Counted from the stretch's first letter, positions 49,876 through 58,561 are shown. The stretch is DNA of 64,000 nt from Rhizobium leucaenae USDA 9039 (GCF_000426285.1 NZ_AUFB01000024.1:1-64000), one strand, 5' to 3'. The notes: generated by a model from the sequence alone, not told the origin. A program made the numbers and translations.

Positions 49876-50051
49876 ACCCCTCCCCAACCCCTCCCCACAA
49901 GGGGGAGGGGCTCTAGCCCGCACCTTTTGCGGCATTGGCTCGACCTCTAAAATAGAAGCACTATGCTTCGACATTGCAGAGTGATCTTGTTTCATAGAGG
50001 GGCGTCCGCAAGTTAGCCCCCTCCCCCTTGTGGGGAGGGTTGGGGAGGGGT
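49876..50051. repeat. RIME-type intergenic mosaic, copy D
   Basis: Arms ACCCCTCCCCAACCCCTCCC then CACAAGGGGGAGGGG (49876-49910) and GCCCCCTCCCCCTTGTGGGGAGGGTTGGGGAGGGGT (50016-50051) are inverted relative to each other, separated by about 105 bases of lower GC. The gap between pnp and the methyltransferase (330 bases) contains only this element and the pnp terminator. Confidence 0.72.
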
Positions 50052-50114
50052 CTTCATCTCAAAACCGGACTCGCTTGACAGGTAATCTCTATTTTCACTA
50101 ACGAGACCACGCCC

Positions 50115-51131
50115 ATGAGCCGCGATGCCTTGAAGACCCTGTTCCATCCCTTTGCTTCCGGCACAGTCGACGCGCCTGGAGAGGGTCAGCGGATCCTTTT
50201 TCTCGGCGCGGAAGCAGGCTTTGCACTGCCGGGCGATTTTGCCGCCGAGCTTTCCGCCGTCCAGGGTTTCCGCCCCTTCTATCGCCAACTGCAGGCGCAG
50301 CGCGTCAATGTGACGCCGGAGATCGAGGGCAGCGACTATGACGGCGCGCTGGTGCTCTGCACCAAGCACAAGGGCGAAAACGAAGCCCATATCGCCGAGG
50401 CGGTGGCGCGAGTGAAGGCGGGTGGGCTGATCGTCGTCGCCGGCGGCAAGGAAGACGGCATTCAGCCGCTGCGCAAGCGCATCGAAGGTTTTGGCCTCAA
50501 TGTGGAGCATATGCCGAAATATCACGGCGTGGCTTTCTGGTTTACGCGTCCGGCCGACGCAAGCGCTCTTACAGCGCAATTGGCAAAGCCCGCCACGCGC
50601 GTCGAGGGCCGGTTCACCACCGCTGCCGGCATGTTCTCGCATGATCGCATCGACGCCGGCTCCGAACTGCTGGCATCGCGCCTGCCGACCGATTTTTCCG
50701 GCGACGCCGCCGATTTCGGCGCCGGCTGGGGCTATCTATCCGTGGAACTGGCGACCAGATCGCCGCGGATCGCCCGCCTGGACCTCTACGAGGCCCATTA
50801 CGCCGCATTGGAGGCCGCCCGCGCCAATCTCTTGGAAAACTGCCCGAAGGTCGCCCAGCGCTTCTTCTGGCACGATCTGGCAAGCGAGCCGGTCAAGGAC
50901 AAATATGATCTAGTGATCATGAACCCGCCCTTTCACGAAGGTCATGCCGCCGAGCCTTCGCTCGGTCAGGCAATGATCAAGGCGGCATCCTCCGCACTGC
51001 GCAGCGGCGGCCGCCTGATGCTGGTCGCCAATCGCGGCCTGCCCTACGAGCCGGTACTGGCCGAGAATTTCCGCGAGCATGGCGAGACCTGCCGTAACGC
51101 ACGCTTCAAGGTACTGTGGGCGAAGAAATAG
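50115..51131 (+). CDS. RsmC/RlmG-like class I SAM methyltransferase
   Basis: Predicted rRNA guanine-N2 methyltransferase (338 aa). An N-terminal half (about 1-160) resembles the degenerate methyltransferase fold of RsmC. The C-terminal half binds SAM (DFGAGWGYLSVELATRSP near 195) and holds the catalytic NPPFHEGHAAE near 272. Length and two-domain layout match the 16S G1207 enzyme; RlmG is an alternative. Single gene preceded by a RIME-type repeat. Confidence 0.85.
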   Translation: MSRDALKTLFHPFASGTVDAPGEGQRILFLGAEAGFALPGDFAAELSAVQGFRPFYRQLQAQRVNVTPEIEGSDYDGALVLCTKHKGENEAHIAEAVARVKAGGLIVVAGGKEDGIQPLRKRIEGFGLNVEHMPKYHGVAFWFTRPADASALTAQLAKPATRVEGRFTTAAGMFSHDRIDAGSELLASRLPTDFSGDAADFGAGWGYLSVELATRSPRIARLDLYEAHYAALEAARANLLENCPKVAQRFFWHDLASEPVKDKYDLVIMNPPFHEGHAAEPSLGQAMIKAASSALRSGGRLMLVANRGLPYEPVLAENFREHGETCRNARFKVLWAKK

Positions 51132-51173
51132 GCGATGGAGTGCCGCCTCTCGTAAAATCTTATCGAATGAAGA

Positions 51174-51752
51174 TTAACGCGCCCGATTCGGCGCCCTTGA
51201 GGCCCATTCGCGACTCAGCACGGCATAGACATATTCGTCGCCCCAAACGCCATCGAAGCGATCGTTTTCGATCAGATGCGCCTCGCGCCGCAGACCAAGC
51301 CGTTCGACGACACCGATGGACCCGATGTTCTTCGTATCTAGCCGTGCGAAAATCCGGTGAAAGCCGAACCTGTCGAAACCGAGGGTGATCATGGCTTCAG
51401 CCGCCTCGGTGGCGTATCCCTTGCCGACATAGGCTGGATTGAAGATATAGCCAACCTCGGCCTGCAATCCGGCTCTACTGGTAAGCTTCAGGCTCACCTG
51501 GCCCAACAGGGCATCATCCTCGCGCCTAACGACGGCACAGCGAAGGATATCGCCGTCTTCAGACAGCCGCGTATTCAAGCTGGCATCAAAACGCTCACGT
51601 ATTTCCTCTGGAGATGGAGGGTCGCAGTAGAGGTAGCGATAGACGGCCGGCAGCGAGCGATAGGCGCGATAGGCCTCGAAATCCTCACAAGCGAATTCCC
51701 GCAGGATGAGGCGTTCGGTGGCTGTAAAGACTTCGGCGTCATTGGCCGTCAT
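51174..51752 (-). CDS. GNAT N-acetyltransferase, RimJ/RimL-like
   Basis: Acetyltransferase (192 aa). N-terminal TATERLILREFACEDFEAY is typical of the RimJ/RimL branch, followed by VGYIFNPAYVGKGYATEAAE with the acetyl-CoA pyrophosphate loop and RLDTKNIGSIGVVERLGLRRE. Targets in this branch include ribosomal proteins and small amines; not predictable here. Lies 75 bases downstream of the fabI stop on the same strand. Confidence 0.87.
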   Translation of the reverse strand: MTANDAEVFTATERLILREFACEDFEAYRAYRSLPAVYRYLYCDPPSPEEIRERFDASLNTRLSEDGDILRCAVVRREDDALLGQVSLKLTSRAGLQAEVGYIFNPAYVGKGYATEAAEAMITLGFDRFGFHRIFARLDTKNIGSIGVVERLGLRREAHLIENDRFDGVWGDEYVYAVLSREWASRAPNRAR

Positions 51753-51826
51753 CGGGAATCCTCTGGAAGGATATCCGGCATGTGGTCCTCCCGGCCGAAG
51801 ACCGAGAGGACGATCAGATCAGCCGC

Positions 51827-52633
51827 CTATTCCGCGTCCGCGCTCGACAGCGTTTCCAGCGTCGGCATCGAGGTGATGTTGTAACCGGCATCGACAAAAT
51901 GAATTTCGCCGGTGACGCCTGCCGACAGGTCGGACAGGAGATAGAGCGACGACGAGCCGACATTGTCGATGGTGACCGACTTGCGCAGCGGGGCGTTGCG
52001 CTGGTTCCAGGAGAGGATGGCGCGGGCGTCGGAAATGCCGGCGCCGGCGAGCGTGCGGATCGGGCCGGCGGAGATGGCATTGACGCGGATGCCCCGGGGG
52101 CCGTAATCGGCGGCAAGATAGCGTACGGAGGCTTCCAGAGCCGCCTTGGCTACGCCCATGACGTTGTAGTTCGGAATGACGCGCGTCGAGCCGTTATAGG
52201 TCAGCGTCAGCATGCTGCCGCCTTCGACCATCAGGTCGGCGGCGCGCTTGGCGATCTCGGTGAAGGAGAAGCAGGAGATCACCATGGTGCGGGTGAAATT
52301 ATCGCGCGTGGTGTTGGCGTAGAGGCCCTTCAGCTCGTTCTTGTCGGAAAAGCCGATGGCGTGGACGATGAAGTCCAGCTTGCCCCAGCGTGCCCTAATC
52401 TCGTCGAAAACGGAATCGACCGAAGCCAAATCCTCGACATCACAGGGCAGCAGAAAATCGGAGCCGACTTCGGCAGCGAGTGGCTTGACGCGCTTGCCGA
52501 GCGCCTCGCCCTGAAACGTGAAGGCGAGTTCCGCGCCTTCGGCTGCAAGCGCCTTTGAAATACCCCAGGCAATCGAGTGATTGTTTGCGACGCCCATGAT
52601 GAGGCCGCGCTTACCCTGCATGATTCCCGTCAT
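51827..52633 (-). CDS. fabI: Enoyl-ACP reductase (NADH), FabI
   Basis: Last reduction in the fatty acid elongation cycle (268 aa). SDR fold with GKRGLIMGVANNHSIAWGI at the N-terminus, the divergent FabI catalytic motif YNVMGVAK (Tyr-x6-Lys) near residue 157 and SAGPIRTLAGAGI, part of the triclosan/isoniazid-type inhibitor pocket. ATG 52633 is four bases after the fabB stop on the same strand. Alphaproteobacteria often carry a second fabI elsewhere; this copy belongs to the fabA-fabB cluster. Part of a leftward fabA-fabB-fabI operon. Confidence 0.95.
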   Translation of the reverse strand: MTGIMQGKRGLIMGVANNHSIAWGISKALAAEGAELAFTFQGEALGKRVKPLAAEVGSDFLLPCDVEDLASVDSVFDEIRARWGKLDFIVHAIGFSDKNELKGLYANTTRDNFTRTMVISCFSFTEIAKRAADLMVEGGSMLTLTYNGSTRVIPNYNVMGVAKAALEASVRYLAADYGPRGIRVNAISAGPIRTLAGAGISDARAILSWNQRNAPLRKSVTIDNVGSSSLYLLSDLSAGVTGEIHFVDAGYNITSMPTLETLSSADAE

Positions 52634-52637
52634 TGCT

Positions 52638-53861
52638 TTATCCGTTATAGCGCTGGAAGACGAGCGTGGCGTTGGTGCCGCCGAAGCCGAAGGAATTGGA
52701 GAGAGCCGTGTCGATCTTGGCATTATCGATGCGCTTGCGCACGATCGGCACACCTTCGAATTCCGGGTCGAGTTCGGTGATATGAGCGCTTTCGCCGATG
52801 AAGCGCTCTTGCATCATCAGGATCGAATAGATCGATTCCTGCACGCCGGCTGCGCCGAGCGAATGGCCCGTCAGCGACTTGGTCGACTGGATCGGCGGGA
52901 TCTTGGCTCCGAACACCTCGCGAATGGCGCCGATTTCCTTGCTGTCGCCGACCGGCGTCGAGGTGCCGTGGGTGTTGATGTAGTCGATATCGCCCTTCAC
53001 GGTCGCGAGCGCCTGACGCATGCAGCGCACAGCCCCCTCGCCCGACGGCGCGACCATGTCATAACCGTCCGAAGTGGCGCCATAGCCGACGATCTCGGCA
53101 TAGATCTTGGCACCGCGCGCCTTGGCGTGTTCCAGTTCCTCGAGCACCAATACGCCGGCACCGCCGGCGATGACGAAGCCGTCGCGATTGGCATCATAGG
53201 CGCGCGAGGCGGCTTCCGGATGATTGTCGTTGAAGTTCGAGGACATGGCGCCCATAGCATCGAAGAGGTTCGACATCGTCCAGTCGAGGTCTTCATGGCC
53301 GCCAGCGAACATGACATCCTGCTTGCCCCATTGGATCATCTCGGCGGCGTTGCCGATGCAATGCGCGGAGGTCGAGCAGGCCGACGAGATGGAGTAGTTG
53401 ACGCCGTGGATCTTGAACCAGGTGGCGAGCGTCGCCGATGCCGTCGACGACATCGATTTCGGCACGGCAAAGGGACCGATGCGCTTCGGGCTGTTGTTCT
53501 TGCGGGTGATATCGGCGGCTTCGATCAACGTGCGGGTCGACGGGCCACCGGAACCCATGATGATACCGGTGCGATCATTGGTGATGTCGCTCTCTTCGAG
53601 ACCGCTGTCGGCGATCGCCTGCTTCATGGCGACGTGGTTCCAGGCGCCGCCCTGCGACAGGAAGCGCATGGCGCGGCGGTCGACCAGATCGGTCGTATCG
53701 ATCTTCGGCGAACCCCAGACCTGGCACTTGAAACCGTGTTCGGCGAAATCGGTGGAGAAAGAAATGCCCGACTTGGCTTCGCGCAGCGAGGCGGTGACTT
53801 CCTGCGCATCGTTTCCAATCGAAGAGACAATACCAAGACCCGTAACTACTACCCGTCTCAT
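52638..53861 (-). CDS. fabB: 3-oxoacyl-ACP synthase I, FabB
   Basis: Condensing enzyme for unsaturated fatty acid elongation (407 aa). Active-site Cys in SSACSTSAHCIGNA, His in NTHGTSTPVGD and His in SLTGHSLGAAGVQE form the family Cys-His-His triad. Start MRRVVVTGLGIVSSIG is typical. Placement directly after fabA identifies it as fabB rather than fabF. Gap to fabA is 52 bases, to fabI four bases. Confidence 0.95.
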   Translation of the reverse strand: MRRVVVTGLGIVSSIGNDAQEVTASLREAKSGISFSTDFAEHGFKCQVWGSPKIDTTDLVDRRAMRFLSQGGAWNHVAMKQAIADSGLEESDITNDRTGIIMGSGGPSTRTLIEAADITRKNNSPKRIGPFAVPKSMSSTASATLATWFKIHGVNYSISSACSTSAHCIGNAAEMIQWGKQDVMFAGGHEDLDWTMSNLFDAMGAMSSNFNDNHPEAASRAYDANRDGFVIAGGAGVLVLEELEHAKARGAKIYAEIVGYGATSDGYDMVAPSGEGAVRCMRQALATVKGDIDYINTHGTSTPVGDSKEIGAIREVFGAKIPPIQSTKSLTGHSLGAAGVQESIYSILMMQERFIGESAHITELDPEFEGVPIVRKRIDNAKIDTALSNSFGFGGTNATLVFQRYNG

Positions 53862-53913
53862 GTCGATGACCTTTTCTAAAAGCTCTGTCTTTGTGGGGCG
53901 GCCATGCCGCAGC

Positions 53914-54429
53914 TCAGGCAGTCTTGTCTTTTGACAGGCCTACGCGCAGGTCTGTCGCCTGATAAATGACCTCGCCATCGGCCTTCAGCCAGCCGTCGGC
54001 GGTGCCGAGCACGAGGCGGCCGCGCATGACGCGCTTGAAGTCGATGCCGTATTCGAGAAGCTTCGTGTCTGGACGAACCATGCCCTTGAACTTCACCTCG
54101 CCGGTCGAAAGCGCCATGCCGCGGCCCGGTTCGCCGAGCCAGCCGAGGAAGAAGCCGGTCAACTGCCACATGCCGTCCAGGCCGAGGCAGCCCGGCATGA
54201 TCGGATTGCCGGCAAAATGGCAGGGGAAGTACCAGTCGTCGGGACGCACGTCGTATTCGGCGCGAATGTAGCCCTTGTCGAAGGCGCCACCGGTTTCGGA
54301 AATATCTGTAATGCGATGGACCATCAGCATCGGCGGCAGGGGAAGCTGCGCATTGCCCGGGCCGAACAGTTCGCCGCGGCCGCAGGCCAGGATTTCCTCA
54401 TAGTTGAAGCTGGATTGTCTCGTCGTCAT
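53914..54429 (-). CDS. fabA: 3-hydroxydecanoyl-ACP dehydratase/isomerase, FabA
   Basis: Introduces the cis double bond for anaerobic-type unsaturated fatty acid synthesis (171 aa). The active site His lies in WYFPCHFAGNPIMPGCLGLD and the Asp in CLGLDGMWQLTGFFLGW. ATG 54429 (MTTRQSSFNYEEILACGRG) fits the family; the longer frame to 54546 is rejected. First gene of the leftward operon; divergent from irr with a 298-base gap. In Rhizobiaceae irr and fabA are known neighbours. Confidence 0.96.
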   Translation of the reverse strand: MTTRQSSFNYEEILACGRGELFGPGNAQLPLPPMLMVHRITDISETGGAFDKGYIRAEYDVRPDDWYFPCHFAGNPIMPGCLGLDGMWQLTGFFLGWLGEPGRGMALSTGEVKFKGMVRPDTKLLEYGIDFKRVMRGRLVLGTADGWLKADGEVIYQATDLRVGLSKDKTA

Positions 54430-54727
54430 AAAGTTCCGTTTCCCCCGCGCAAATGCCGATTGATGTGAAGCTTTAGTGTAAGATCGACAGAAAATGAAGC
54501 GCAAGCATGACGCCCGCATCCCACCGCTCGATCGAACCCACTTCACTGTTATGTGGTGGTCGCATACAGGAAGGCTAGGGTTGCTGCCAGAGGCAAATGC
54601 GCCAAGAACCTTCTTTTTACGGCTTTTGGCCGCCTTCCCACCCCATCGAAACTATTGAAAGCAATCCAGGCAAAAGTTATATGGCTTAGTAAAGATTTAT
54701 AGAGATCAGGAATCCGGAGTTCCCTGA
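54430..54727. other. fabA-irr divergent promoter region
   Basis: About 298 bases. It contains the irr promoter (54655-54683). A leftward promoter for fabA is likely near 54480-54515 (minus-strand TTGCGC, 17-base gap, TTACAC), weak by consensus. No gene seen; I found no clear iron-control box. Confidence 0.45.
54655..54683 (+). promoter_or_regulatory. Sigma-70 promoter of irr
   Basis: TTGAAA (54655-54660), spacer of exactly 17 bases, TATATG (54678-54683). Transcription would start near 54690, about 38 bases ahead of the irr ATG. Confidence 0.65.
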
Positions 54728-55147
54728 ATGGCGGAAGAGGCCGAAATCGCGATCGAAAGCAGGCTGCGCAGCGCGGGCCTGAGACCGACCCGGCAACGCG
54801 TCGCACTCGGCGACCTTCTTTTCGCCAAGGGCGACCGCCACCTGACCGTCGAGGAACTGCATGAAGAGGCGGTCGCCGCCGGCGTGCCGGTTTCGCTCGC
54901 CACCGTCTACAATACATTGCATCAGTTTACCGAGGCCGGCCTGATCCGCGTGCTTGCTGTCGAAAGCACGAAGACCTATTTCGACACCAACGTATCAGAC
55001 CATCACCACTTCTTCATCGAAGGCCAGAACGAAGTGCTGGATATTCCGATCAGCAATCTGACCATCGGCAATCTGCCGGAACCGCCGAGAGGCATGGAAA
55101 TTGCCCATGTCGACGTCGTCATCCGCCTGCGCCGCAAGCAGCAATAG
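54728..55147 (+). CDS. irr: Iron response regulator Irr (Fur family)
   Basis: Haem-responsive iron regulator of alphaproteobacteria (139 aa). Winged helix with LRPTRQRVALGDLLFAKGDRH and VSLATVYNTLHQFTEAG; dimerisation domain with the His cluster DHHHFFIEG (about residues 90-98), implicated in haem binding in rhizobial Irr. There is no cysteine, so the N-terminal GCP haem regulatory motif of Bradyrhizobium Irr is absent, as in other Rhizobium proteins. Identification is strengthened by the divergent fabA neighbour. The stop codon lies in a 7-base tandem repeat. Confidence 0.93.
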   Translation: MAEEAEIAIESRLRSAGLRPTRQRVALGDLLFAKGDRHLTVEELHEEAVAAGVPVSLATVYNTLHQFTEAGLIRVLAVESTKTYFDTNVSDHHHFFIEGQNEVLDIPISNLTIGNLPEPPRGMEIAHVDVVIRLRRKQQ

Positions 55148-55175
55148 GCAATAGGCAATAGGCAATAGGCAATAG
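55141..55175. repeat. Tandem heptamer (GCAATAG x5) overlapping the irr stop codon
   Basis: Five perfect copies of GCAATAG. The first copy supplies the last Gln codon and TAG stop of irr (55145-55147). Repeat number changes could occur by slippage. Because each unit contains TAG but is 7 bases long, copy-number change would not alter the Irr protein, only the 3' untranslated region. Confidence 0.9.
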
Positions 55176-55239
55176 GCAATAGGATTGTCGTCCAGCCGTT
55201 TACTATTGGCTACTGTGCCTAATTCCTGCTGCCTTCCAT

Positions 55240-55875
55240 TCACATCACATCGTCGGGATGGCGGCCGGGCTTATGATGGTAAGTCGGGAAGGTCCAGCCG
55301 AACCAGAGTGCGCCGCCTCGCACGGCGAAAGCTGCGGCGACGCCAAGGGCCGCCGAGGCATAGAGCGGCATCGTGGTGGCATTGGCGGCGGTGAAAGCGC
55401 CGGCGCCGACGAGCGCTGCGGTCACGTAGATTTCCGGCCGCAGCAGCACCGAAGGTTCGTTTGCCAGAAGATCGCGCAGGATGCCGCCGAAAGTCGCCGT
55501 CAGCGCGCCGGTGACGATGGCAACCGTCGGCGAACCCGTCGCCGCCATGCCCTTGGCCGCGCCCATGACGCAATAGGCCGACAGGCCGACCGCATCCAGC
55601 CAGATCAGCAAGCGGTAGCGCGATTCGAACAGATGCGCGGTGAAGAAGACGAGCACGCCGGCTATGGCGCAGATGATGATATAGGTCGGGTTCGATACCC
55701 AGAAGACCGGCACACGGCCGAGGACGATGTCCCTCAGCGTACCGCCGCCGATCCCGGTGACCGCGGCGAGAAACAGGAAACCGATCAGATCGAGCTGCTT
55801 GCGCGAGGCCGACAGCGCACCGGTCGCGGCAAAAAGCGCGACGCCGGCATAGTCGAGAAACGAAAGAAGCGACAT
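55240..55875 (-). CDS. YadS/UPF0126-family membrane protein (TRIC-like)
   Basis: Integral membrane protein (211 aa) of about seven helices with an internal duplication: GIGGGTLRDIVLGRVPVFW in the first half and ATFGGILRDLLANEPSVLL in the second, each with a GG-x-x-RD kink motif. This family is related to trimeric intracellular cation channels and has been linked to cation or glycine movement; the substrate is uncertain. Convergent with irr; starts at ATG 55875. Confidence 0.87.
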   Translation of the reverse strand: MSLLSFLDYAGVALFAATGALSASRKQLDLIGFLFLAAVTGIGGGTLRDIVLGRVPVFWVSNPTYIIICAIAGVLVFFTAHLFESRYRLLIWLDAVGLSAYCVMGAAKGMAATGSPTVAIVTGALTATFGGILRDLLANEPSVLLRPEIYVTAALVGAGAFTAANATTMPLYASAALGVAAAFAVRGGALWFGWTFPTYHHKPGRHPDDVM

Positions 55876-56020
55876 TCAAGGCTCCAGGAGAGTACCGGCG
55901 CGATTTTCGGCGAAGTGAATCACGGCGGCAAGGGCCGCGCAAGCAGGCAGATGTAAAGATGGGCGCAGCGGTCGCCGCAACCCCTGCAGCCGACCCCGCG
56001 CTTTCAAGAGGAAATGGCCG

Positions 56021-56497
56021 GTGAAATCCCTGCTGATCGTGATCCTGAATCTCATCGCGCTCGTGGTCATGCCCGTCATGGCACAAGCTCAGCAATCGCT
56101 CGTGCAAGATCCCGTGGCCTTCGAAAAGGAACACTTTAGCAAGCGCTGCGAGGGCCAGGCGAGCTTCGGCGATGGTTTTGCCACGGAGCGGGACATCAAC
56201 AACGACTCGCTGACCGACATCGTCGTCAACGAAGGCGAGATTACCTGCAAAGGGGAAAAGGGGCCCGACTGCACCGATGAGGGCTGCCCCTATAATTTCT
56301 ACATCCATGTCGCCGAAGGCGGCTATATTCTGGTCGCGACAGCCCGGATCTATGGCTACGATTTCATCCAGCGCTTCGGCAACATGGTGCTGGTCATGAA
56401 AATGCACCCTCGCTTCTGCGACCGCACGGAGGGCGATTCTTGTGAGATCACCGTCCGCGTCCGCGGCGTGAAATTCGTCACCGTCGCGAAAAAGTAG
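56021..56497 (+). CDS. Secreted protein of unknown function (158 aa)
   Basis: Exported protein. A signal peptide about residues 1-23 (LLIVILNLIALVVMPVMAQA) is followed by a soluble domain with five Cys residues (CEGQ, CKGEKGPDC, EGCPYNFY, RFCD, DSCE, six in all) which could form disulfides in the periplasm. A DINNDSLTDIVVNEG segment resembles an acidic FG-GAP/EF-like calcium loop. The start is GTG 56021 with AGAGGAAA upstream. I do not recognise a family. It is convergent with the YdcF-type gene. Confidence 0.7.
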   Translation: MKSLLIVILNLIALVVMPVMAQAQQSLVQDPVAFEKEHFSKRCEGQASFGDGFATERDINNDSLTDIVVNEGEITCKGEKGPDCTDEGCPYNFYIHVAEGGYILVATARIYGYDFIQRFGNMVLVMKMHPRFCDRTEGDSCEITVRVRGVKFVTVAKK

Positions 56498-56516
56498 TTA
56501 CGGACCGGCCACGTGT

Positions 56517-57308
56517 TTAAGGGCTGGGATAAAGCGCCGAGGTGCGGCCGGCGGCGTAATAGCCGACGAGACCGATCCATTCGCGGACGCCTGTTGCCAG
56601 CAACTGCGCGTTCAGCGATGGCTGGGTGAAATCGAAGCCCAGCGTTTCCTTGCCCGTGCTGCGGTAATCGACCGGCCAGGGAACGACATCGATGCCCTGC
56701 TTGCGGAAAATGCCCATGGAGCGCGGCATGTGGAAGCCGGACGTGATCAGCAGGCAACCGGAAAGATCGTTCTGCGCGAGAAGCTGCTTGGTGTTGACGG
56801 CATTTTCGAAGGTGGTGCGCGACGTCGTGTCCTCGACAAGCCGATCCTTCGAGAGGCCGAGCGCAACGAAGAAGCGCTCGGAAATAACGGCATCGCCCTC
56901 GTACTTGCCGCTGATCGAACCATCCCCGCCAGAGACGACGATGCGCGCCTGCGGAAACTTCTGCGCCAGCCGCAACGTCTCGACAAGACGATCGCCAGCC
57001 GAATCCATCTCATACCCACCCCGCGCCGTCGTCACCTCATTCTGCGTAGCACCGCCGAGAACGATCATGCACTTGAGATCAGCGGGATCAGCCGCCGGAT
57101 GCGGAAAACGCTCCTCCAGCCCCTGGACGATATAGGCGCCGGCTGTCGTGTAGAGGGCGACGAACAGGATCAGGACCGACAGCAGTGAGGAGGCGATGGC
57201 AACAAAGCGCCTGCGAACAAGGCTGCCGATCAGGCCCGACACGCCGAAGAAAAAAGCCAGTGACAGCGGCTGACCAAAAATCCAGACAAGTTTGGAAAAA
57301 ACGAACAA
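56517..57308 (-). CDS. YdcF/SanA-type membrane protein (DUF218)
   Basis: Inner membrane protein of about 263 aa. Two N-terminal helices (about 10-55) precede a periplasmic or cytosolic DUF218 domain: CMIVLGGATQNEV, IVVSGGDGSISGKYEGD, SRTTFENAVNTKQLL and CLLITSGFHMPRSMGIFRKQG. Members have been linked to envelope integrity and vancomycin tolerance. I chose TTG 57308 with GAGGA seven bases upstream; the ATG at 57350 would add 14 residues unlike the family. Single gene. Confidence 0.83.
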   Translation of the reverse strand: MFVFSKLVWIFGQPLSLAFFFGVSGLIGSLVRRRFVAIASSLLSVLILFVALYTTAGAYIVQGLEERFPHPAADPADLKCMIVLGGATQNEVTTARGGYEMDSAGDRLVETLRLAQKFPQARIVVSGGDGSISGKYEGDAVISERFFVALGLSKDRLVEDTTSRTTFENAVNTKQLLAQNDLSGCLLITSGFHMPRSMGIFRKQGIDVVPWPVDYRSTGKETLGFDFTQPSLNAQLLATGVREWIGLVGYYAAGRTSALYPSP

Positions 57309-57514
57309 ATTACATCCTCGGGCGTGTCGAGCTGGAGCTCTCAAGAGCAACGGCAGAAAACGATTCGTTTTTTCCTAGCAGATTTTTGTGCGCTGCAATG
57401 TGGCGATATCGATCGGTGGGCGATCGAAAATGATGTGGAGGCCCAACCGAAGCATCCAAGCGATCGCCATCAATCTCGCGATGGCGGCGGTAAATGGGGC
57501 TCCGGTGGGTGACG

Positions 57515-57755
57515 CTACAATCTCTTCTTCGCGAAGGCGCGCCCCGAACCGGATTTCAGATATTTCTCGAATGCGAACGCTTGGGATTCATCGGGAAAAA
57601 GCAGCGTAGGTCTTCAGTAACCACGGAGCATATTTCGAGGTATGCGGCACTTCCTTGGCATTGTGCTTTGCCAAGCGGGCTTTCAGATCGCCGGTAACGC
57701 CGACATAATGGCGGTCGGGGAAATCGTGACTTGTGAGGATGTAGACGTATTTCAT
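57515..57755 (-). pseudogene. GIY-YIG nuclease-domain gene with a +1 frameshift
   Basis: The frame from ATG 57755 reads MKYVYILTSHDFPDRHYVGV and on through PHTSKYAPWLLKTYAAF, a clear GIY-YIG (UPF0213) protein, then stops early. Removing one T from the T5 run at 57596-57600 (minus strand) restores the expected C-terminus PDESQAFAFEKYLKSGSGRA ending FAKKRL and a stop at 57515-57517, a full 79-80 residue family member. So either the gene is inactivated by a single base or the sequence has an error at the homopolymer. No neighbouring homing-endonuclease context; the family is of unknown function. Confidence 0.82.
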
Positions 57756-57953
57756 GCGGAGGCATGATAGAGTGTCTCGAGATGGACGCAACCACGGCGC
57801 GTGCAACTGTTTTATTTGCCATAGAGCGAATTTGAAAAGGATGAGAAAATATTTTGTGCTGAGTGGAGAGAGGCCCGCTTACGTTGCTGCGCAACTTCAG
57901 CGCGGCAGCCTTCGTCTGCTGGCTTGCCGAGCCGAAGCTCGGAGAGCGAAGGC

Positions 57954-58029
<76 letters not shown>

Positions 58030-58180
58030 ATCAAGGTGGTGCCGTTTGACCGGCCCTGGGTCCCTTCCGAGCGCTTCGCCCGTCGGGGTGGCGGCTTATT
58101 ACTTCTGGTTTTTGCAGATAGCAAGCCGAAATTTTCGGCCCGGAAAACTTTTCTTGTTCACCGGGCCGACTGTTCGCAAA

Positions 58181-58561
58181 TCAAACGTCGTCGTCGTCGC
58201 CGGTCACGCCGATGATGTCGCTCATATCGTCGTCATCTTCGTCTTCGTCGGCTTCGAGGAAGGTGTCGTCGTCATCGTCGCCGATTTCGACATCGTCATC
58301 GCCGATATCCGGGATATCGTCGCCGGCGGCAGCCTCGTCGGCGTCTTCGAGCGACACCAGTTCGACTTCCGTGTTTTCGGTATCGACTTCGGCCACTTCG
58401 TCCTCTTCCGGAACTTCCTTCGAAGCGGAGGTTTCCTCGAAGAAGGACAAGGGCCAGGACTTGCCGGTATAGGGCGAGACGACCGGGTCCCGGTTCAGGT
58501 CATAGAACTTCTTGCCGGTATCTGGATCGGTACGTTTTGTTCCAAGTTCCGCTTTCGCCAC
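58181..58561 (-). CDS. FYDLN acid family protein (TIGR02300-like)
   Basis: Small acidic protein (126 aa). The N-terminus AKAELGTKRTDPDTGKKFYD-LN followed by RDPVVSPYTGKSWPLSFFEE carries the family name motif. The C-terminal two thirds are extremely acidic (DDDVEIGDDDDDTFLEADED and a DEDDDDMSD run), suggesting a highly charged, unstructured tail. No cysteine is present, although family members I remember often have a Cys in the GTKRxCP position. Start GTG 58561 fits the family. Function unknown; the aroA neighbour is divergent. Confidence 0.85.
   Translation of the reverse strand: MAKAELGTKRTDPDTGKKFYDLNRDPVVSPYTGKSWPLSFFEETSASKEVPEEDEVAEVDTENTEVELVSLEDADEAAAGDDIPDIGDDDVEIGDDDDDTFLEADEDEDDDDMSDIIGVTGDDDDV

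Noticed and set aside
55141..55175. Possible CRISPR-like repeat array
   Set aside because: Units are only 7 bases and directly abutting with no spacers.
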